From: Candidatus Omnitrophota bacterium | GTDB taxonomy: Bacteria; Omnitrophota; Gorgyraeia; Zapsychrales; JANLHA01 | Assembly (NCBI GenBank): GCA_023247815.1 | Contig: JAHFFS010000074.1 | Location: 1-7,200 of the forward strand | Length of the DNA: 7,200 bases | Direction: 5' to 3' | Shown: in pieces, positions 1-6,616 of the stretch | Layout of the letters: each line of letters begins with the position of its first letter | Numbering within the stretch: position 1 is the stretch's first letter | Notes under the pieces: model-generated | Told to the model about the DNA's origin: nothing | The model's input: the letters and a program-made list of their open reading frames with translations, nothing else | Database searches by the model: none | Program-made: the position numbers and the translations under genes

Positions 1-673
1 CACATTCCGTTAATTCACCAAACTCACGGATCTCTGGAGCGGTAAACGCCGCCTGTGCTGGCCCGCGCCGGCCGATCAGATGAACTTCTTTGATTTTACT
101 TTTCGACAAGGCCGCCAACGCATGCTCTGCAATATCCGTTGCTTTCAATTCTTCAACAGTCTTACAGAGGATCCGGCTGACGTCCATGGCAACGTTCCCC
201 TGCCCGACCACAACCGCGGTTTCATGCGATAGGTCGAATGACCGGTCACGATAATCAGGATGCCCGTTGTACCAAGCTACAAATTCCGTGGCGGTCAAAC
301 TATTTTTCAAGTCCTCGCCGGGAACCCCTAGTTTTTTATCAGTTTCGGCCCCGCAGGCAAAAATGATCGCGTCGTAAAATTTCTTTAATTCCTCAACCGA
401 AACATCTTTCCCGACCGCGACATGACCAAAAAAAGAAAACTGTTCATGACTTGCGGTCTTTTCAAAGACCTTGGTGACATTTTTGATCTTCGGGTGATCC
501 GGGGCAACCCCATAACGCACCAATCCAAAAGGCGTGGGAAGCCGATCAAACATATCAACCTTGACCTTAAACTCTTTCGCCAACAAAGCCTCCGCGGCAT
601 AAAAACCGCTCGGCCCGCTGCCGACAATCGCCACCCGTAAGGGTCTTTGCGCCGTCCCTAATCCCTGAGTCAT
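1..673 (-). CDS. fprA: Ferredoxin--NADP+ reductase, adrenodoxin-reductase type (FprA-like), N-terminal part
   Basis: This FAD enzyme transfers electrons between NADPH and ferredoxin in the cytoplasm. The first 224 codons are visible; the rest lies beyond position 1. Seen in the translation: an FAD-binding Rossmann motif GSGPSG at residues 18-23; the segment PFGLVRYGVAPDHP at 48-61, a hallmark of the adrenodoxin reductase family; a second nucleotide-binding motif GQGNVAMD at 157-164 for NADP; and GRRGPAQAAFT at 201-211. By analogy with bovine adrenodoxin reductase, the paired arginines R202-R203 should grip the 2'-phosphate of NADPH, so NADPH rather than NADH is expected. The family is normally about 450 residues, so roughly half is missing. 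The ATG at 673 follows AAGGA (681-685) by seven bases, and a strong promoter lies just upstream. The gene is separated from the preceding operon by a terminator. A glutamate synthase small subunit shares the fold, but the PFGLVRYGVAPDH and GRRGPAQAAFT signatures argue against it. The physiological ferredoxin partner is not in the window. Confidence 0.93.
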   Translation of the reverse strand, partial: MTQGLGTAQRPLRVAIVGSGPSGFYAAEALLAKEFKVKVDMFDRLPTPFGLVRYGVAPDHPKIKNVTKVFEKTASHEQFSFFGHVAVGKDVSVEELKKFYDAIIFACGAETDKKLGVPGEDLKNSLTATEFVAWYNGHPDYRDRSFDLSHETAVVVGQGNVAMDVSRILCKTVEELKATDIAEHALAALSKSKIKEVHLIGRRGPAQAAFTAPEIREFGELTEC

Positions 674-680
674 TTGGACA

Positions 681-685
681 TCCTT
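681..685 (-). promoter_or_regulatory. Ribosome binding site of fprA
   Basis: AAGGA, preceded by a run of A, sits seven bases before the ATG at 673. It supports this start, which also leaves a short leader of about 20 bases after the predicted transcription start. Confidence 0.75.
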
Positions 686-701
686 TTTTAGGTTTTGGTT
701 T

Positions 702-730
702 ACTATACCGAGGTGGGATTTTATTGTCAA
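702..730 (-). promoter_or_regulatory. Sigma70-type promoter of fprA
   Basis: On the minus strand a perfect -35 box TTGACA (730-725) and a -10 box TATAGT (707-702, one mismatch to TATAAT) are separated by exactly 17 bases. Transcription should start near 695, giving a leader of about 22 bases before the fprA ATG at 673. No extended -10 element and no operator-like inverted repeat is evident around it. The promoter lies just downstream of the terminator of the preceding operon, so fprA is predicted to be transcribed independently, probably at a high basal level. Confidence 0.83.
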
Positions 731-762
731 GGCGGTATCTGGAATATCTTGAATAATCAGGC

Positions 763-795
763 AAAATAAAAAACCCTCAAGTTAAAGCTGAGGGT
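763..795 (-). terminator. Rho-independent terminator of the gltA-to-pilZ operon
   Basis: Read on the minus strand, ACCCTCA (795-789) pairs perfectly with TGAGGGT (779-773) around a nine-base loop. It is followed at once by a T-rich tract, TTTTTTATTTT (773-763). The hairpin starts 28 bases after the pilZ stop codon and ends 32 bases before the -35 box of fprA, so it insulates the two units. The read on the plus strand lacks a T tract after the stem, so the element works in one direction only. Confidence 0.88.
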
Positions 796-823
796 CTGCG
801 TTAATACCAATTTGATCCAGCGA

Positions 824-1210
824 TTATGAATTCTTAATTTCTTTCAAACGATCGGTACTGACATCCTCCGATTTCGCGGTCCGCTGCCGAACTGGACGAT
901 CTTCAACAAATTCCAAACCAATCAAAAAATACACTCCGGTTTCTTTCTTCTCAATGCGAATGACCCGAGCGTGACCTTTGAAGATATCCAGGATCCCCGA
1001 CATCACGACCTGCAACTCAAGAACATCGTCGATCTGATAGGGCACGTCGGATAAAAACGATAAACCCATAGCACTCATATCATGGGTTGTAGACAAATGC
1101 CAACGCACATCGCGGTCCTTGCTAGGCTGCCCTTTGGCTAAACGATACTGAATGCTCAAAATCCGTTTAGCGCGTGAGGATTGTCTTCGTTCATCTCCAA
1201 ACTTAACCAT
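824..1210 (-). CDS. PilZ domain protein, probable c-di-GMP receptor
   Basis: A small cytoplasmic protein of 128 residues made of little more than one PilZ domain, the c-di-GMP-binding fold. Both ligand motifs are intact: RxxxR as R9-QSS-R13 near the N-terminus, and (D/N)xSxxG as DMSAMG at residues 44-49. The segment after this (about 50-103) alternates hydrophobic residues as expected for the PilZ beta-barrel and ends in GVYFLIGLEFVED. A charged tail of about 25 residues follows. There is no YcgR-like N-domain, GGDEF, EAL or membrane segment. The frame extends upstream to a TTG at 1234 that would overlap ald, but it has no ribosome binding site. ATG 1217-1219 sits directly against its AAAGGA, whereas ATG 1210 has that AAAGGA nine bases upstream, so 1210 is preferred. 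It is the last gene before the operon terminator, 16 bases after ald. The domain call is firm; the target process (motility, polysaccharide, attachment or metabolism) cannot be read from the sequence. Confidence 0.9.
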   Translation of the reverse strand: MVKFGDERRQSSRAKRILSIQYRLAKGQPSKDRDVRWHLSTTHDMSAMGLSFLSDVPYQIDDVLELQVVMSGILDIFKGHARVIRIEKKETGVYFLIGLEFVEDRPVRQRTAKSEDVSTDRLKEIKNS

Positions 1211-1219
1211 CTCCGTCAT

Positions 1220-1225
1220 TCCTTT
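1220..1225 (-). promoter_or_regulatory. Ribosome binding site deciding the pilZ start
   Basis: AAAGGA lies nine bases before ATG 1210 but touches the in-frame ATG at 1219-1217 with no spacer. The spacing favours the downstream ATG. The site overlaps the last bases of ald, whose stop is at 1229-1227, which suggests translational coupling. Confidence 0.6.
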
Positions 1226-1226
1226 C

Positions 1227-2330
1227 TTAAGCAATCTGCGCTAAGGGTAGATTAAAGGTCTCTGCAACTTCTTTGATAACGACCTGTCCTTTAACCATGT
1301 TTAAAGCCCGTTTTAACGCATTTGAGGTCTTAAGACATTTTGGAAACCCATCTTTTGCTAAGACAAGGATATACGGTAAAGTCGCGTTCGTCAAGGCGTA
1401 GGTACTGGTCCGGGCCACGGCTCCCGGCATGTTAGTGACACAATAGTGAACGACTTCATCGACGACATAGGTCGGATTTTCATGGGTCGTTGGCCGGCTG
1501 GTCGCGATGCACCCGCCTTGGTCAATGGCCACATCAACAATCACCGCCCCCGGCTTCATTTTCTTAACCAGCTTTCGATCAACAAGCTGTGGGGCTTTTG
1601 CACCCCGCAGAAGGACACAGCCGATCACCAAATCCGCCTTCATGACCGAGTCGCGAATCGTGTGCGCGTTGCTCATCAGCGTATGGACGTTGGGCGGCAT
1701 GATTTCATCAAGGAAACGCAGCCGATTCAGATTGGTATCTAAGATCGTGACATTGGCCCCCAAACCCGCCGCCATCTTACAGGCATTGGCCCCAACCACT
1801 CCTGCGCCTAAAATCACAACTTCGGCAGGTGCCACACCAGGGACCCCGGCGAGTAAAATCCCCCGACCCTTCATCGGCTCTTCCAAATACTTCGCCCCCT
1901 CATGCACGGCCATACGGCCGGCCACTTCACTCATTGGCGTGAGGCAAGGCAAATCCCCTTTTTCATCTTGTAAAGTTTCGTAAGCGAAGGCAATGATTTT
2001 TCGTTTCAGCATCGCTTCTGTCAATTTTCGACTGGCGACAAAATGAAAAAAAGTAAACACGATCTGCCCTTCGCGCAGATAAGAAAACTCGCGCGGCTCT
2101 GGCTCTTTGATTTTGATGATCATCTGAGCTCGACTGTAAACCGCCTTGGCCGAAGAGACAATCTCAGCGCCACTTTCGCGATATTCCTGATCAGAAAAAC
2201 CGCTTCCTATCCCTGCTTTGGTTTCGACAATGACCTTATGCCCGGCCTTTTTTAACATCTCAACACCGACGGGCAGTAAACTCACTCGGTATTCATTATT
2301 TTTGATTTCTTTGGGGACGCCAATAATCAT
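1227..2330 (-). CDS. ald: L-alanine dehydrogenase (NAD+)
   Basis: This enzyme reversibly oxidises L-alanine with NAD+ to pyruvate, ammonium and NADH in the cytoplasm. It is normally a homohexamer. The 367-residue product matches the family length (about 370). Its start MIIGVPKEIKNNEYRV is the canonical N-terminus. Key residues fall at the family positions: R15 and K75 (in KIKEP) for substrate binding, H96 (in FFHF) and D270 (in DVAIDQGG) for catalysis, the Rossmann glycines GAGVVG at 175-180, and D198 at the end of the second strand, which selects NAD over NADP. MPGAVARTST at about 311-320 is also typical. A longer frame reaches 2387 but would overlap fumC by 43 bases and has no family support. 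ATG 2330 has TGGAG five bases upstream. The gap to fumC is 14 bases. In this operon it could feed alanine-derived pyruvate into the TCA cycle or, in reverse, dispose of NADH and fix ammonium; the sequence does not decide between these. Confidence 0.96.
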   Translation of the reverse strand: MIIGVPKEIKNNEYRVSLLPVGVEMLKKAGHKVIVETKAGIGSGFSDQEYRESGAEIVSSAKAVYSRAQMIIKIKEPEPREFSYLREGQIVFTFFHFVASRKLTEAMLKRKIIAFAYETLQDEKGDLPCLTPMSEVAGRMAVHEGAKYLEEPMKGRGILLAGVPGVAPAEVVILGAGVVGANACKMAAGLGANVTILDTNLNRLRFLDEIMPPNVHTLMSNAHTIRDSVMKADLVIGCVLLRGAKAPQLVDRKLVKKMKPGAVIVDVAIDQGGCIATSRPTTHENPTYVVDEVVHYCVTNMPGAVARTSTYALTNATLPYILVLAKDGFPKCLKTSNALKRALNMVKGQVVIKEVAETFNLPLAQIA

Positions 2331-2335
2331 TTCAT

Positions 2336-2340
2336 CTCCA
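2336..2340 (-). promoter_or_regulatory. Ribosome binding site deciding the ald start
   Basis: TGGAG sits five bases before the ATG at 2330, within the 14-base gap after the fumC stop. It supports the 367-residue form over the longer frame that begins inside fumC. Confidence 0.75.
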
Positions 2341-2344
2341 ATGG

Positions 2345-3739
2345 TTAAAGATCGGAAGGTTTGATCATGTCCCGCGGACGAACCCATTTGTCAAATTCAG
2401 CAGGTGTAAGAAACCCAAGCTCAACACCGGCCGCTTTGAGACTTTTATTTTCGGTAAAAGCCTTTTTAGCGACTTTGGCGGCCTTATCGTATCCAATGTG
2501 GGGATTCAACGCGGTGACCAACATAAGCGAATTTTTTACGTAACTCTCAACTTGAGCTTTGTTGACTTTCAAATCAACAATGCAATGATCGGCAAAACTT
2601 TGACAGGCATTGCCCAAAAGCCGGATCGACTGCAAAATATTGTAGATGATGACCGGTTTATAGACATTCAATTCAAAATTCCCGCTTGCCCCGCCGATAT
2701 TGACCGCGACATCGTTGCCCATCACCTGAACACAGACCATGGTCATGGCCTCACACTGAGTGGGATTGACTTTCCCGGGCATGATTGAACTGCCTGGCTC
2801 ATTCTCCGGTAAGATCAATTCCGCCAGTCCGCAACGCGGCCCCGACCCAAGCCAACGGATATCATTAGCGATCTTCATTAAGGAAACAGCAATGGTTTTA
2901 AGAACCCCACTCAACTCGACGAGGGCATCGTGTGCTGCCAACGATTCAAACTTATTCCGGGCGCTGACAAATGGTTTATTCGTCAGTTTGGCGATCTTTT
3001 CCGCGACTTTTTCCGGAAAATCAGGATGCGTGTTTAGACCGGTCCCGACCGCGGTCCCACCGATCGCTAGTTCATGCAGCCTGGGCAGACAACCATCAAT
3101 CCGTTTTAAACCATATTCCAATTGCTGAACATATCCAGAAAATTCCTGACCAAAACTCAAAGGCACGGCGTCCATCAAATGCGTGCGGCCAATTTTGATG
3201 ATCGAGTTGAATTCTTTTTTCTTTTTAGCAAACGCCTCAGCCAAATGTTCTAAAGAAGGAATCAAATATTCATGCAAAGCCTCGACAGCAGCGATGTGCA
3301 TGGCCGTCGGAAAAGTGTCATTCGAAGATTGGGCCTTATTGACATCATCATTGGGATGGATTGGCTTTTTACTGCCCATAACGCCACCAGCCAATTCAAT
3401 CGCGCGGTTGGAAATGACTTCATTGACGTTCATGTTAGACTGGGTCCCGCTGCCGGTCTGCCAGACGACTAATGGAAAATGCTCGTCGAGTTTACCGCTG
3501 ATCACTTCCTCAGCAGCCTGGACAATGAGCTTCACTTTATCTTTTGGCAAGAGCTTCAAGTCCTGATTCGTCAACGCCGCGGCCTTTTTTAAAATGCCAA
3601 AGGCCCGGATGATTTCAAGCGGCATCCGTTCAGTACCGATAGCAAAATGCGTCAAGGATCGCAACGTCTGCGCGCCGTAATACTTATCGACGAGGACTTG
3701 AACTTCCCCCATACTGTCGGATTCTTTACGATATTCCAT
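2345..3739 (-). CDS. fumC: Fumarate hydratase, class II
   Basis: This enzyme interconverts fumarate and L-malate in the TCA cycle; class II is iron-free and tetrameric. The 464-residue product has the usual length. Seen, numbering from MEYRKESDSMGEV: TGSGTQSNMNVNE at 95-107, SSNDTFPTAMH at 138-148, GRTHLMDAVPL at 184-194 with the catalytic-site histidine H187, and the superfamily signature GSSIMPGKVNPTQCEAM at 316-332. The loop serine S318 lines up with catalytic S318 of E. coli FumC. PGKVNPTQCE separates it from aspartase and argininosuccinate lyase. An in-frame ATG six codons upstream (3757) has no ribosome binding site, whereas ATG 3739 has AGAGGA five bases before it and gives the canonical family N-terminus, so 3739 is chosen. 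It lies 49 bases after the slipin gene and 14 before ald, in the same transcription unit. A short tandem duplication lies in its leader. Confidence 0.97.
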   Translation of the reverse strand: MEYRKESDSMGEVQVLVDKYYGAQTLRSLTHFAIGTERMPLEIIRAFGILKKAAALTNQDLKLLPKDKVKLIVQAAEEVISGKLDEHFPLVVWQTGSGTQSNMNVNEVISNRAIELAGGVMGSKKPIHPNDDVNKAQSSNDTFPTAMHIAAVEALHEYLIPSLEHLAEAFAKKKKEFNSIIKIGRTHLMDAVPLSFGQEFSGYVQQLEYGLKRIDGCLPRLHELAIGGTAVGTGLNTHPDFPEKVAEKIAKLTNKPFVSARNKFESLAAHDALVELSGVLKTIAVSLMKIANDIRWLGSGPRCGLAELILPENEPGSSIMPGKVNPTQCEAMTMVCVQVMGNDVAVNIGGASGNFELNVYKPVIIYNILQSIRLLGNACQSFADHCIVDLKVNKAQVESYVKNSLMLVTALNPHIGYDKAAKVAKKAFTENKSLKAAGVELGFLTPAEFDKWVRPRDMIKPSDL

Positions 3740-3744
3740 TTTCT

Positions 3745-3750
3745 TCCTCT
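3745..3750 (-). promoter_or_regulatory. Ribosome binding site deciding the fumC start
   Basis: AGAGGA lies five bases before ATG 3739. The alternative in-frame ATG at 3757 is preceded by GGCTCCCTA, which has no Shine-Dalgarno character. Confidence 0.75.
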
Positions 3751-3752
3751 GC

Positions 3753-3774
3753 GCCATTAGGGAGCCATTAAGGA
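3753..3774 (-). repeat. 11-base tandem duplication in the fumC leader
   Basis: Two adjacent 11-base units, TCCTTAATGGC (3774-3764) and TCCCTAATGGC (3763-3753), differ at one base. Each carries an ATG. The first ATG (3768) opens a three-codon frame, ATG GCT CCC TAA, whose stop at 3759-3757 shares an A with the second ATG (3757), which is in frame with fumC. It looks like a small local duplication in the slipin-fumC gap; an effect on fumC translation is possible but not shown. Confidence 0.7.
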
Positions 3775-3788
3775 CCTGCGACGTGCGA

Positions 3789-4538
3789 TTATTTATTTTT
3801 TTGATTTTGCGTGAAATAATTTAACATGTCAATAGGAATCGGGAAAAGTGTTGTGGTGTTATTCTCCGCCCCGATCTCGACCAGCGTCTGCAGATAGCGC
3901 AGTTGAAAGGCCATGGGCGATTTGGACATTTCTTCCGCCGCCATGCGGATTTTTTCAGCCGCCTGCAATTCCCCTTCCGCGGCGATGATCTTTCCACGGC
4001 GTTCACGTTCGGCCTCGGCCTGACGCGCCATGGCTCGACGCAAATTTTCCGAGATATCCACATGTTTCAACTCCACATGCGAGACCTTGACACCCCAGGG
4101 GTCGGTCGCCTGATCTAAAATTGTCTGCAAACGGTTATTGATTTTTTCCCGCTCCGCCAAAAGGTCATCCAGTTCCATCTCGCCTAAGATGCTGCGCAAC
4201 GTTGTCTGCGCCATCTGCGACGTCGCGTATTGATAATCCTCAACCTCAATTTGCGCCTTAATCGGATCAATGACCTTGAAATACACAACCGCATTCACCT
4301 TCGCGGAAACGTTGTCTTTAGTAATCACGTCCTGCGGCGGAACATCCAGGGTGTGAAGACGCAAACTCACGACCACGGCCCGGTCGATCGGCCAAAAAAC
4401 CAAAATCAAACCCGGCCCCTTTGGTTTGTCTAAGACCCGTCCTAGACGGTAAACAACCGCCAATTCATATTCGTTCAAAATCCGGATACTGCTGAACAAC
4501 CAAAACACGACCATAACCAAAACAACAAAAAACGGCAT
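3789..4538 (-). CDS. Slipin (stomatin-like SPFH/band 7 membrane protein)
   Basis: A 249-residue SPFH-family protein, expected to sit in the inner leaflet of the cytoplasmic membrane and to oligomerise into scaffold rings. Seen: one hydrophobic N-terminal anchor (about residues 3-19); the SPFH core from about 20 to 165, with NEYELAVVYRLGR at 22-34, GPGL at 41-44, the stretch LDVPPQDVITKDNVSAKVNA at 64-83 and DPWGVKVSHVELKHVDI at 146-162; and a charged, Ala/Glu/Arg-rich helical coiled-coil segment (about 163-207). A short hydrophobic tail contains FPIPIDML. These features match prokaryotic slipins of the PH1511 and YbbK/QmcA-related type rather than HflK/HflC. The start is secure: AAAGGAG sits six bases before ATG 4538. 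The gene follows nfeD with only three bases between stop and start, the usual slipin-NfeD pairing. Such pairs are linked to membrane microdomain organisation and protein quality control; the exact role here is not known. Confidence 0.95.
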   Translation of the reverse strand: MPFFVVLVMVVFWLFSSIRILNEYELAVVYRLGRVLDKPKGPGLILVFWPIDRAVVVSLRLHTLDVPPQDVITKDNVSAKVNAVVYFKVIDPIKAQIEVEDYQYATSQMAQTTLRSILGEMELDDLLAEREKINNRLQTILDQATDPWGVKVSHVELKHVDISENLRRAMARQAEAERERRGKIIAAEGELQAAEKIRMAAEEMSKSPMAFQLRYLQTLVEIGAENNTTTLFPIPIDMLNYFTQNQKNK

Positions 4539-4541
4539 GAC

Positions 4542-5147
4542 TTACTCCTTTCGCACTTTAAGCTGTAACCCCTTAATTTTTTCAACGACGATCCTTTCCG
4601 ACTTTTTAATGATCTCGTTGGAAATCGCGTTCCATATTTCGCCATGCACAAAAACCTTTCCAACTTTTCCCGGTAGCAAATCCTGCCTCGCTTCTCCCTG
4701 TTCACCGATCATGCCGCGCTCACCGGTCTTGACCTTGGAACGATGAACCCGCATGACCGCCCTGAGCAAAAAAATCGTGATCGCGGCGGTTGTTGCGGTC
4801 AACGCTAAAATCAAAGATAAGGAAACCCCTGTTGGCATTCGGCCGGAATCAAACAGATTGAGCGATCCGGCGATCATGGCAATGAGTCCGCCCACCGCGA
4901 AAAGTCCTAATCCCGGAGCAAATGCCTCAACGACAAAAAGTACAATCCCTAAAATGATCAGCGCTAAACCCGCGTAATTGACCGGCAAGGATTGTAAACT
5001 GAAAAATGACAAGACAAGAAGAATCACTCCGAGAACCCCTGGGACACCGAATCCAGGATGCGTCACTTCATAAAGCAGGGCATAAAATCCCAACATCATC
5101 AAAAGATAAATGGTATTGGGTTCCGCCAAATGATTTAGGATGTTCAT
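4542..5147 (-). CDS. NfeD-type membrane protein lacking the ClpP-like protease domain
   Basis: A 201-residue integral membrane protein matching only the C-terminal half of long NfeD proteins. About five hydrophobic segments are visible (roughly 12-28, 35-53, 58-76, 79-98 and 108-131), followed by a soluble domain (about 142-201) with the NfeD OB-fold pattern: GEQGEARQDLLPGKVGKVFV, then HGEIWNAIS and GLQLKV. Two related motifs, EVTHPGFGVPGVLG at 27-40 and EAFAPGLGLFAVGG at 74-87, recur as in other NfeD proteins. Long NfeD proteins carry an N-terminal secreted or periplasmic serine protease domain with a Ser-Lys dyad; here there is none, because the ATG at 5147 directly abuts the pepA stop TAG. 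No Shine-Dalgarno site precedes this ATG, so translation probably depends on coupling to pepA. The hydrophobic start matches the family, so no later start is favoured. The partner slipin follows after three bases. The OB domain is thought to bind the slipin. Family assignment is firm; function is inferred. Confidence 0.92.
   Translation of the reverse strand: MNILNHLAEPNTIYLLMMLGFYALLYEVTHPGFGVPGVLGVILLVLSFFSLQSLPVNYAGLALIILGIVLFVVEAFAPGLGLFAVGGLIAMIAGSLNLFDSGRMPTGVSLSLILALTATTAAITIFLLRAVMRVHRSKVKTGERGMIGEQGEARQDLLPGKVGKVFVHGEIWNAISNEIIKKSERIVVEKIKGLQLKVRKE
4545..4551 (-). promoter_or_regulatory. Ribosome binding site of the slipin gene
   Basis: AAAGGAG lies six bases before ATG 4538, within the last codons of nfeD. 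It is one of the strongest sites in the window and suggests efficient slipin translation relative to nfeD, which has none. Confidence 0.8.
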
Positions 5148-6602
5148 CTATTGATTACGAAGGAACTCGGTTAATAATCTGACCCCAGCTCCGGTAGCTC
5201 CGTGGCCGTAGTAAAAGCGGCCTTTACCGTCGCAAAAAGAACTACCAGCGATGTCCAGATGCGCCCATTTGGTATCTTCGACGAACTGCCGCAAAAATTC
5301 CGCCGCGGTCAAAGCGCCTGCCGCGCCCTTAGGAAGTCCGGTATTTCGAATGTCGGCGATCTCGGATTTGATATATTCACTGATTTCCGGATAACTGGGA
5401 AGGCGCCAGGCTCGGTCATCAGTTGTATTGGCTGCTTGCAAAAGCTTGCGGGCCAGAACATCATCGTTACTGACCAGTCCACTGTAATCATAACCCAAAG
5501 CAATGAGGCAGGCGCCGGTTAAAGTGGCAATATCAATGATCTGCTTTGGCTGATAATTCTTTACGATATAGGAGATGGCATCGGCTAAAACCAATCGGCC
5601 TTCCGCGTCGGTGTTGCCGATCTCAACGGTCTTTCCGTTCAAACTCTTAAAAACGTCCCCGGGTTTATAGGCACGGCTGCCAATCGCGTTCTCCGCCAAA
5701 GCACAGGCAAAAATGATATTTTTTTTCGGCTTTAACGCCAAAATATTTTTGAGCGTCCCCACCACCGCCGCGGCCCCGCTCATGTCAAGGCGCATATTTT
5801 CAATGGAACCCGTCGGCTTAAGGTTCAACCCTCCGGTATCAAAAGTCATCCCCTTCCCAATAAGTGCCGTGTACGCGTCCTTTTTCCCGGCCCCTCGATA
5901 TTTCACAATGATCAGCTTCGGCTCCTTATCACTTCCTTGATTCACGGCCAGATGCAGATTCAGCCCTTGCTTCTTCAATTCTTTTTGATTCAAAATCTCG
6001 ACCTTGACATCCTGCTGACCTTTGAGCAAATCCAAGATAACTTTCTCGATACGTGTTGAGGTAACCTCATCCGCGTTATCATTGATCAAATCCCTGGCAA
6101 AGTTAACACCATTGCAAATCGCGCTCTGTTCCTCATAAAGTTTTTTTTGCAAACAAACCAAATGGATTTCCCTGTTTTTGATTCCGTTGGCCGCCTTGCC
6201 AACGGTGCGATATTTGTCCCAAACATAAGTGCCAATCAAATAACCGTCGATGATCCCTTGAACAACGGAATCCTTTTGTTCGAAAGGAACAACCTCAATC
6301 GCCTGGGCCGATTTTAAGTAAGAACTTAAAAATACGCCACGAACAATCTTACGCAAAGACGTTGGCGTCAAATCCTTCTTTTCTCCAACACCGACGAGGA
6401 TAATGGCTTGGCGAACCGTCGCGAGCGGAAAAATTTCCGCTGACTCCGCGGCAAAGTGTCCGGAACCTCGCAAATCTTCCAATAATTTATGAACCGGTGC
6501 GTTTTTGATATGCGGCCAATCCTTCGCCTTCCACTGCGACTTTTCCATAAAAACAACCAAAAAAGGTTTATCAAATTTTGCGGCGGATCGGAACTGAATC
6601 AC
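5148..6602 (-). CDS. pepA: Leucyl aminopeptidase (cytosol aminopeptidase, family M17)
   Basis: A two-metal aminopeptidase that removes N-terminal residues, favouring leucine and other hydrophobics, from peptides in the cytoplasm; the family forms hexamers. The product has 484 residues against about 500 for E. coli PepA. The catalytic C-terminal domain carries all expected residues: metal ligands K250 and D255 (in GKGMTFDTGG), D273 (in MRLDMSGAAAV), D332 and E334 (in the signature NTDAEGRL), with catalytic K262 and R336. Their spacing agrees with E. coli K270, D275, K282, D293, D353, E355 and R357 to within one residue. The N-terminal part (about 1-160) is the more variable M17 N-domain. The start is GTG at 6602, supported by AAGGGAG seven bases upstream and by lack of a suitable ATG. 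It begins 30 bases after gltA, and its TAG stop is directly followed by the nfeD ATG. The peptide-recycling role is inferred; in some bacteria PepA also binds DNA, which cannot be judged here. Confidence 0.96.
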   Translation of the reverse strand: MIQFRSAAKFDKPFLVVFMEKSQWKAKDWPHIKNAPVHKLLEDLRGSGHFAAESAEIFPLATVRQAIILVGVGEKKDLTPTSLRKIVRGVFLSSYLKSAQAIEVVPFEQKDSVVQGIIDGYLIGTYVWDKYRTVGKAANGIKNREIHLVCLQKKLYEEQSAICNGVNFARDLINDNADEVTSTRIEKVILDLLKGQQDVKVEILNQKELKKQGLNLHLAVNQGSDKEPKLIIVKYRGAGKKDAYTALIGKGMTFDTGGLNLKPTGSIENMRLDMSGAAAVVGTLKNILALKPKKNIIFACALAENAIGSRAYKPGDVFKSLNGKTVEIGNTDAEGRLVLADAISYIVKNYQPKQIIDIATLTGACLIALGYDYSGLVSNDDVLARKLLQAANTTDDRAWRLPSYPEISEYIKSEIADIRNTGLPKGAAGALTAAEFLRQFVEDTKWAHLDIAGSSFCDGKGRFYYGHGATGAGVRLLTEFLRNQ

Positions 6603-6609
6603 AGCTAAA

Positions 6610-6616
6610 CTCCCTT
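6610..6616 (-). promoter_or_regulatory. Ribosome binding site supporting the GTG start of pepA
   Basis: AAGGGAG lies seven bases before GTG 6602 in the 30-base gap after gltA. It is strong and well spaced, which settles the non-ATG start. Confidence 0.8.

Noticed and set aside
567..764. Minus-strand frame of 65 codons across the fprA promoter
   Set aside because: It runs through the fprA promoter and then overlaps the start of fprA in another frame. The promoter and the fprA signatures explain the region better, and it has no ribosome binding site of note.
1507..1983. Plus-strand open frame of 158 codons inside ald
   Set aside because: It is fully antisense to a well-conserved alanine dehydrogenase, has a low-complexity composition rich in Ser, Thr, Pro and Arg, and no recognisable domain. 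It is a shadow of the real gene.
2331..2387. Longer ald form starting inside fumC
   Set aside because: The extra 19 residues do not match any alanine dehydrogenase N-terminus and would overlap fumC by 43 bases, whereas the ATG at 2330 has a good ribosome binding site and the canonical MIIGVPKE start.
3183..3566. Plus-strand open frame of 127 codons inside fumC
   Set aside because: Antisense to the conserved TGSGTQ and SSNDTFPTAMH regions of fumarase, with no family resemblance of its own. The same reasoning removes the plus-strand frames at 2760-3128 and 2498-2788.
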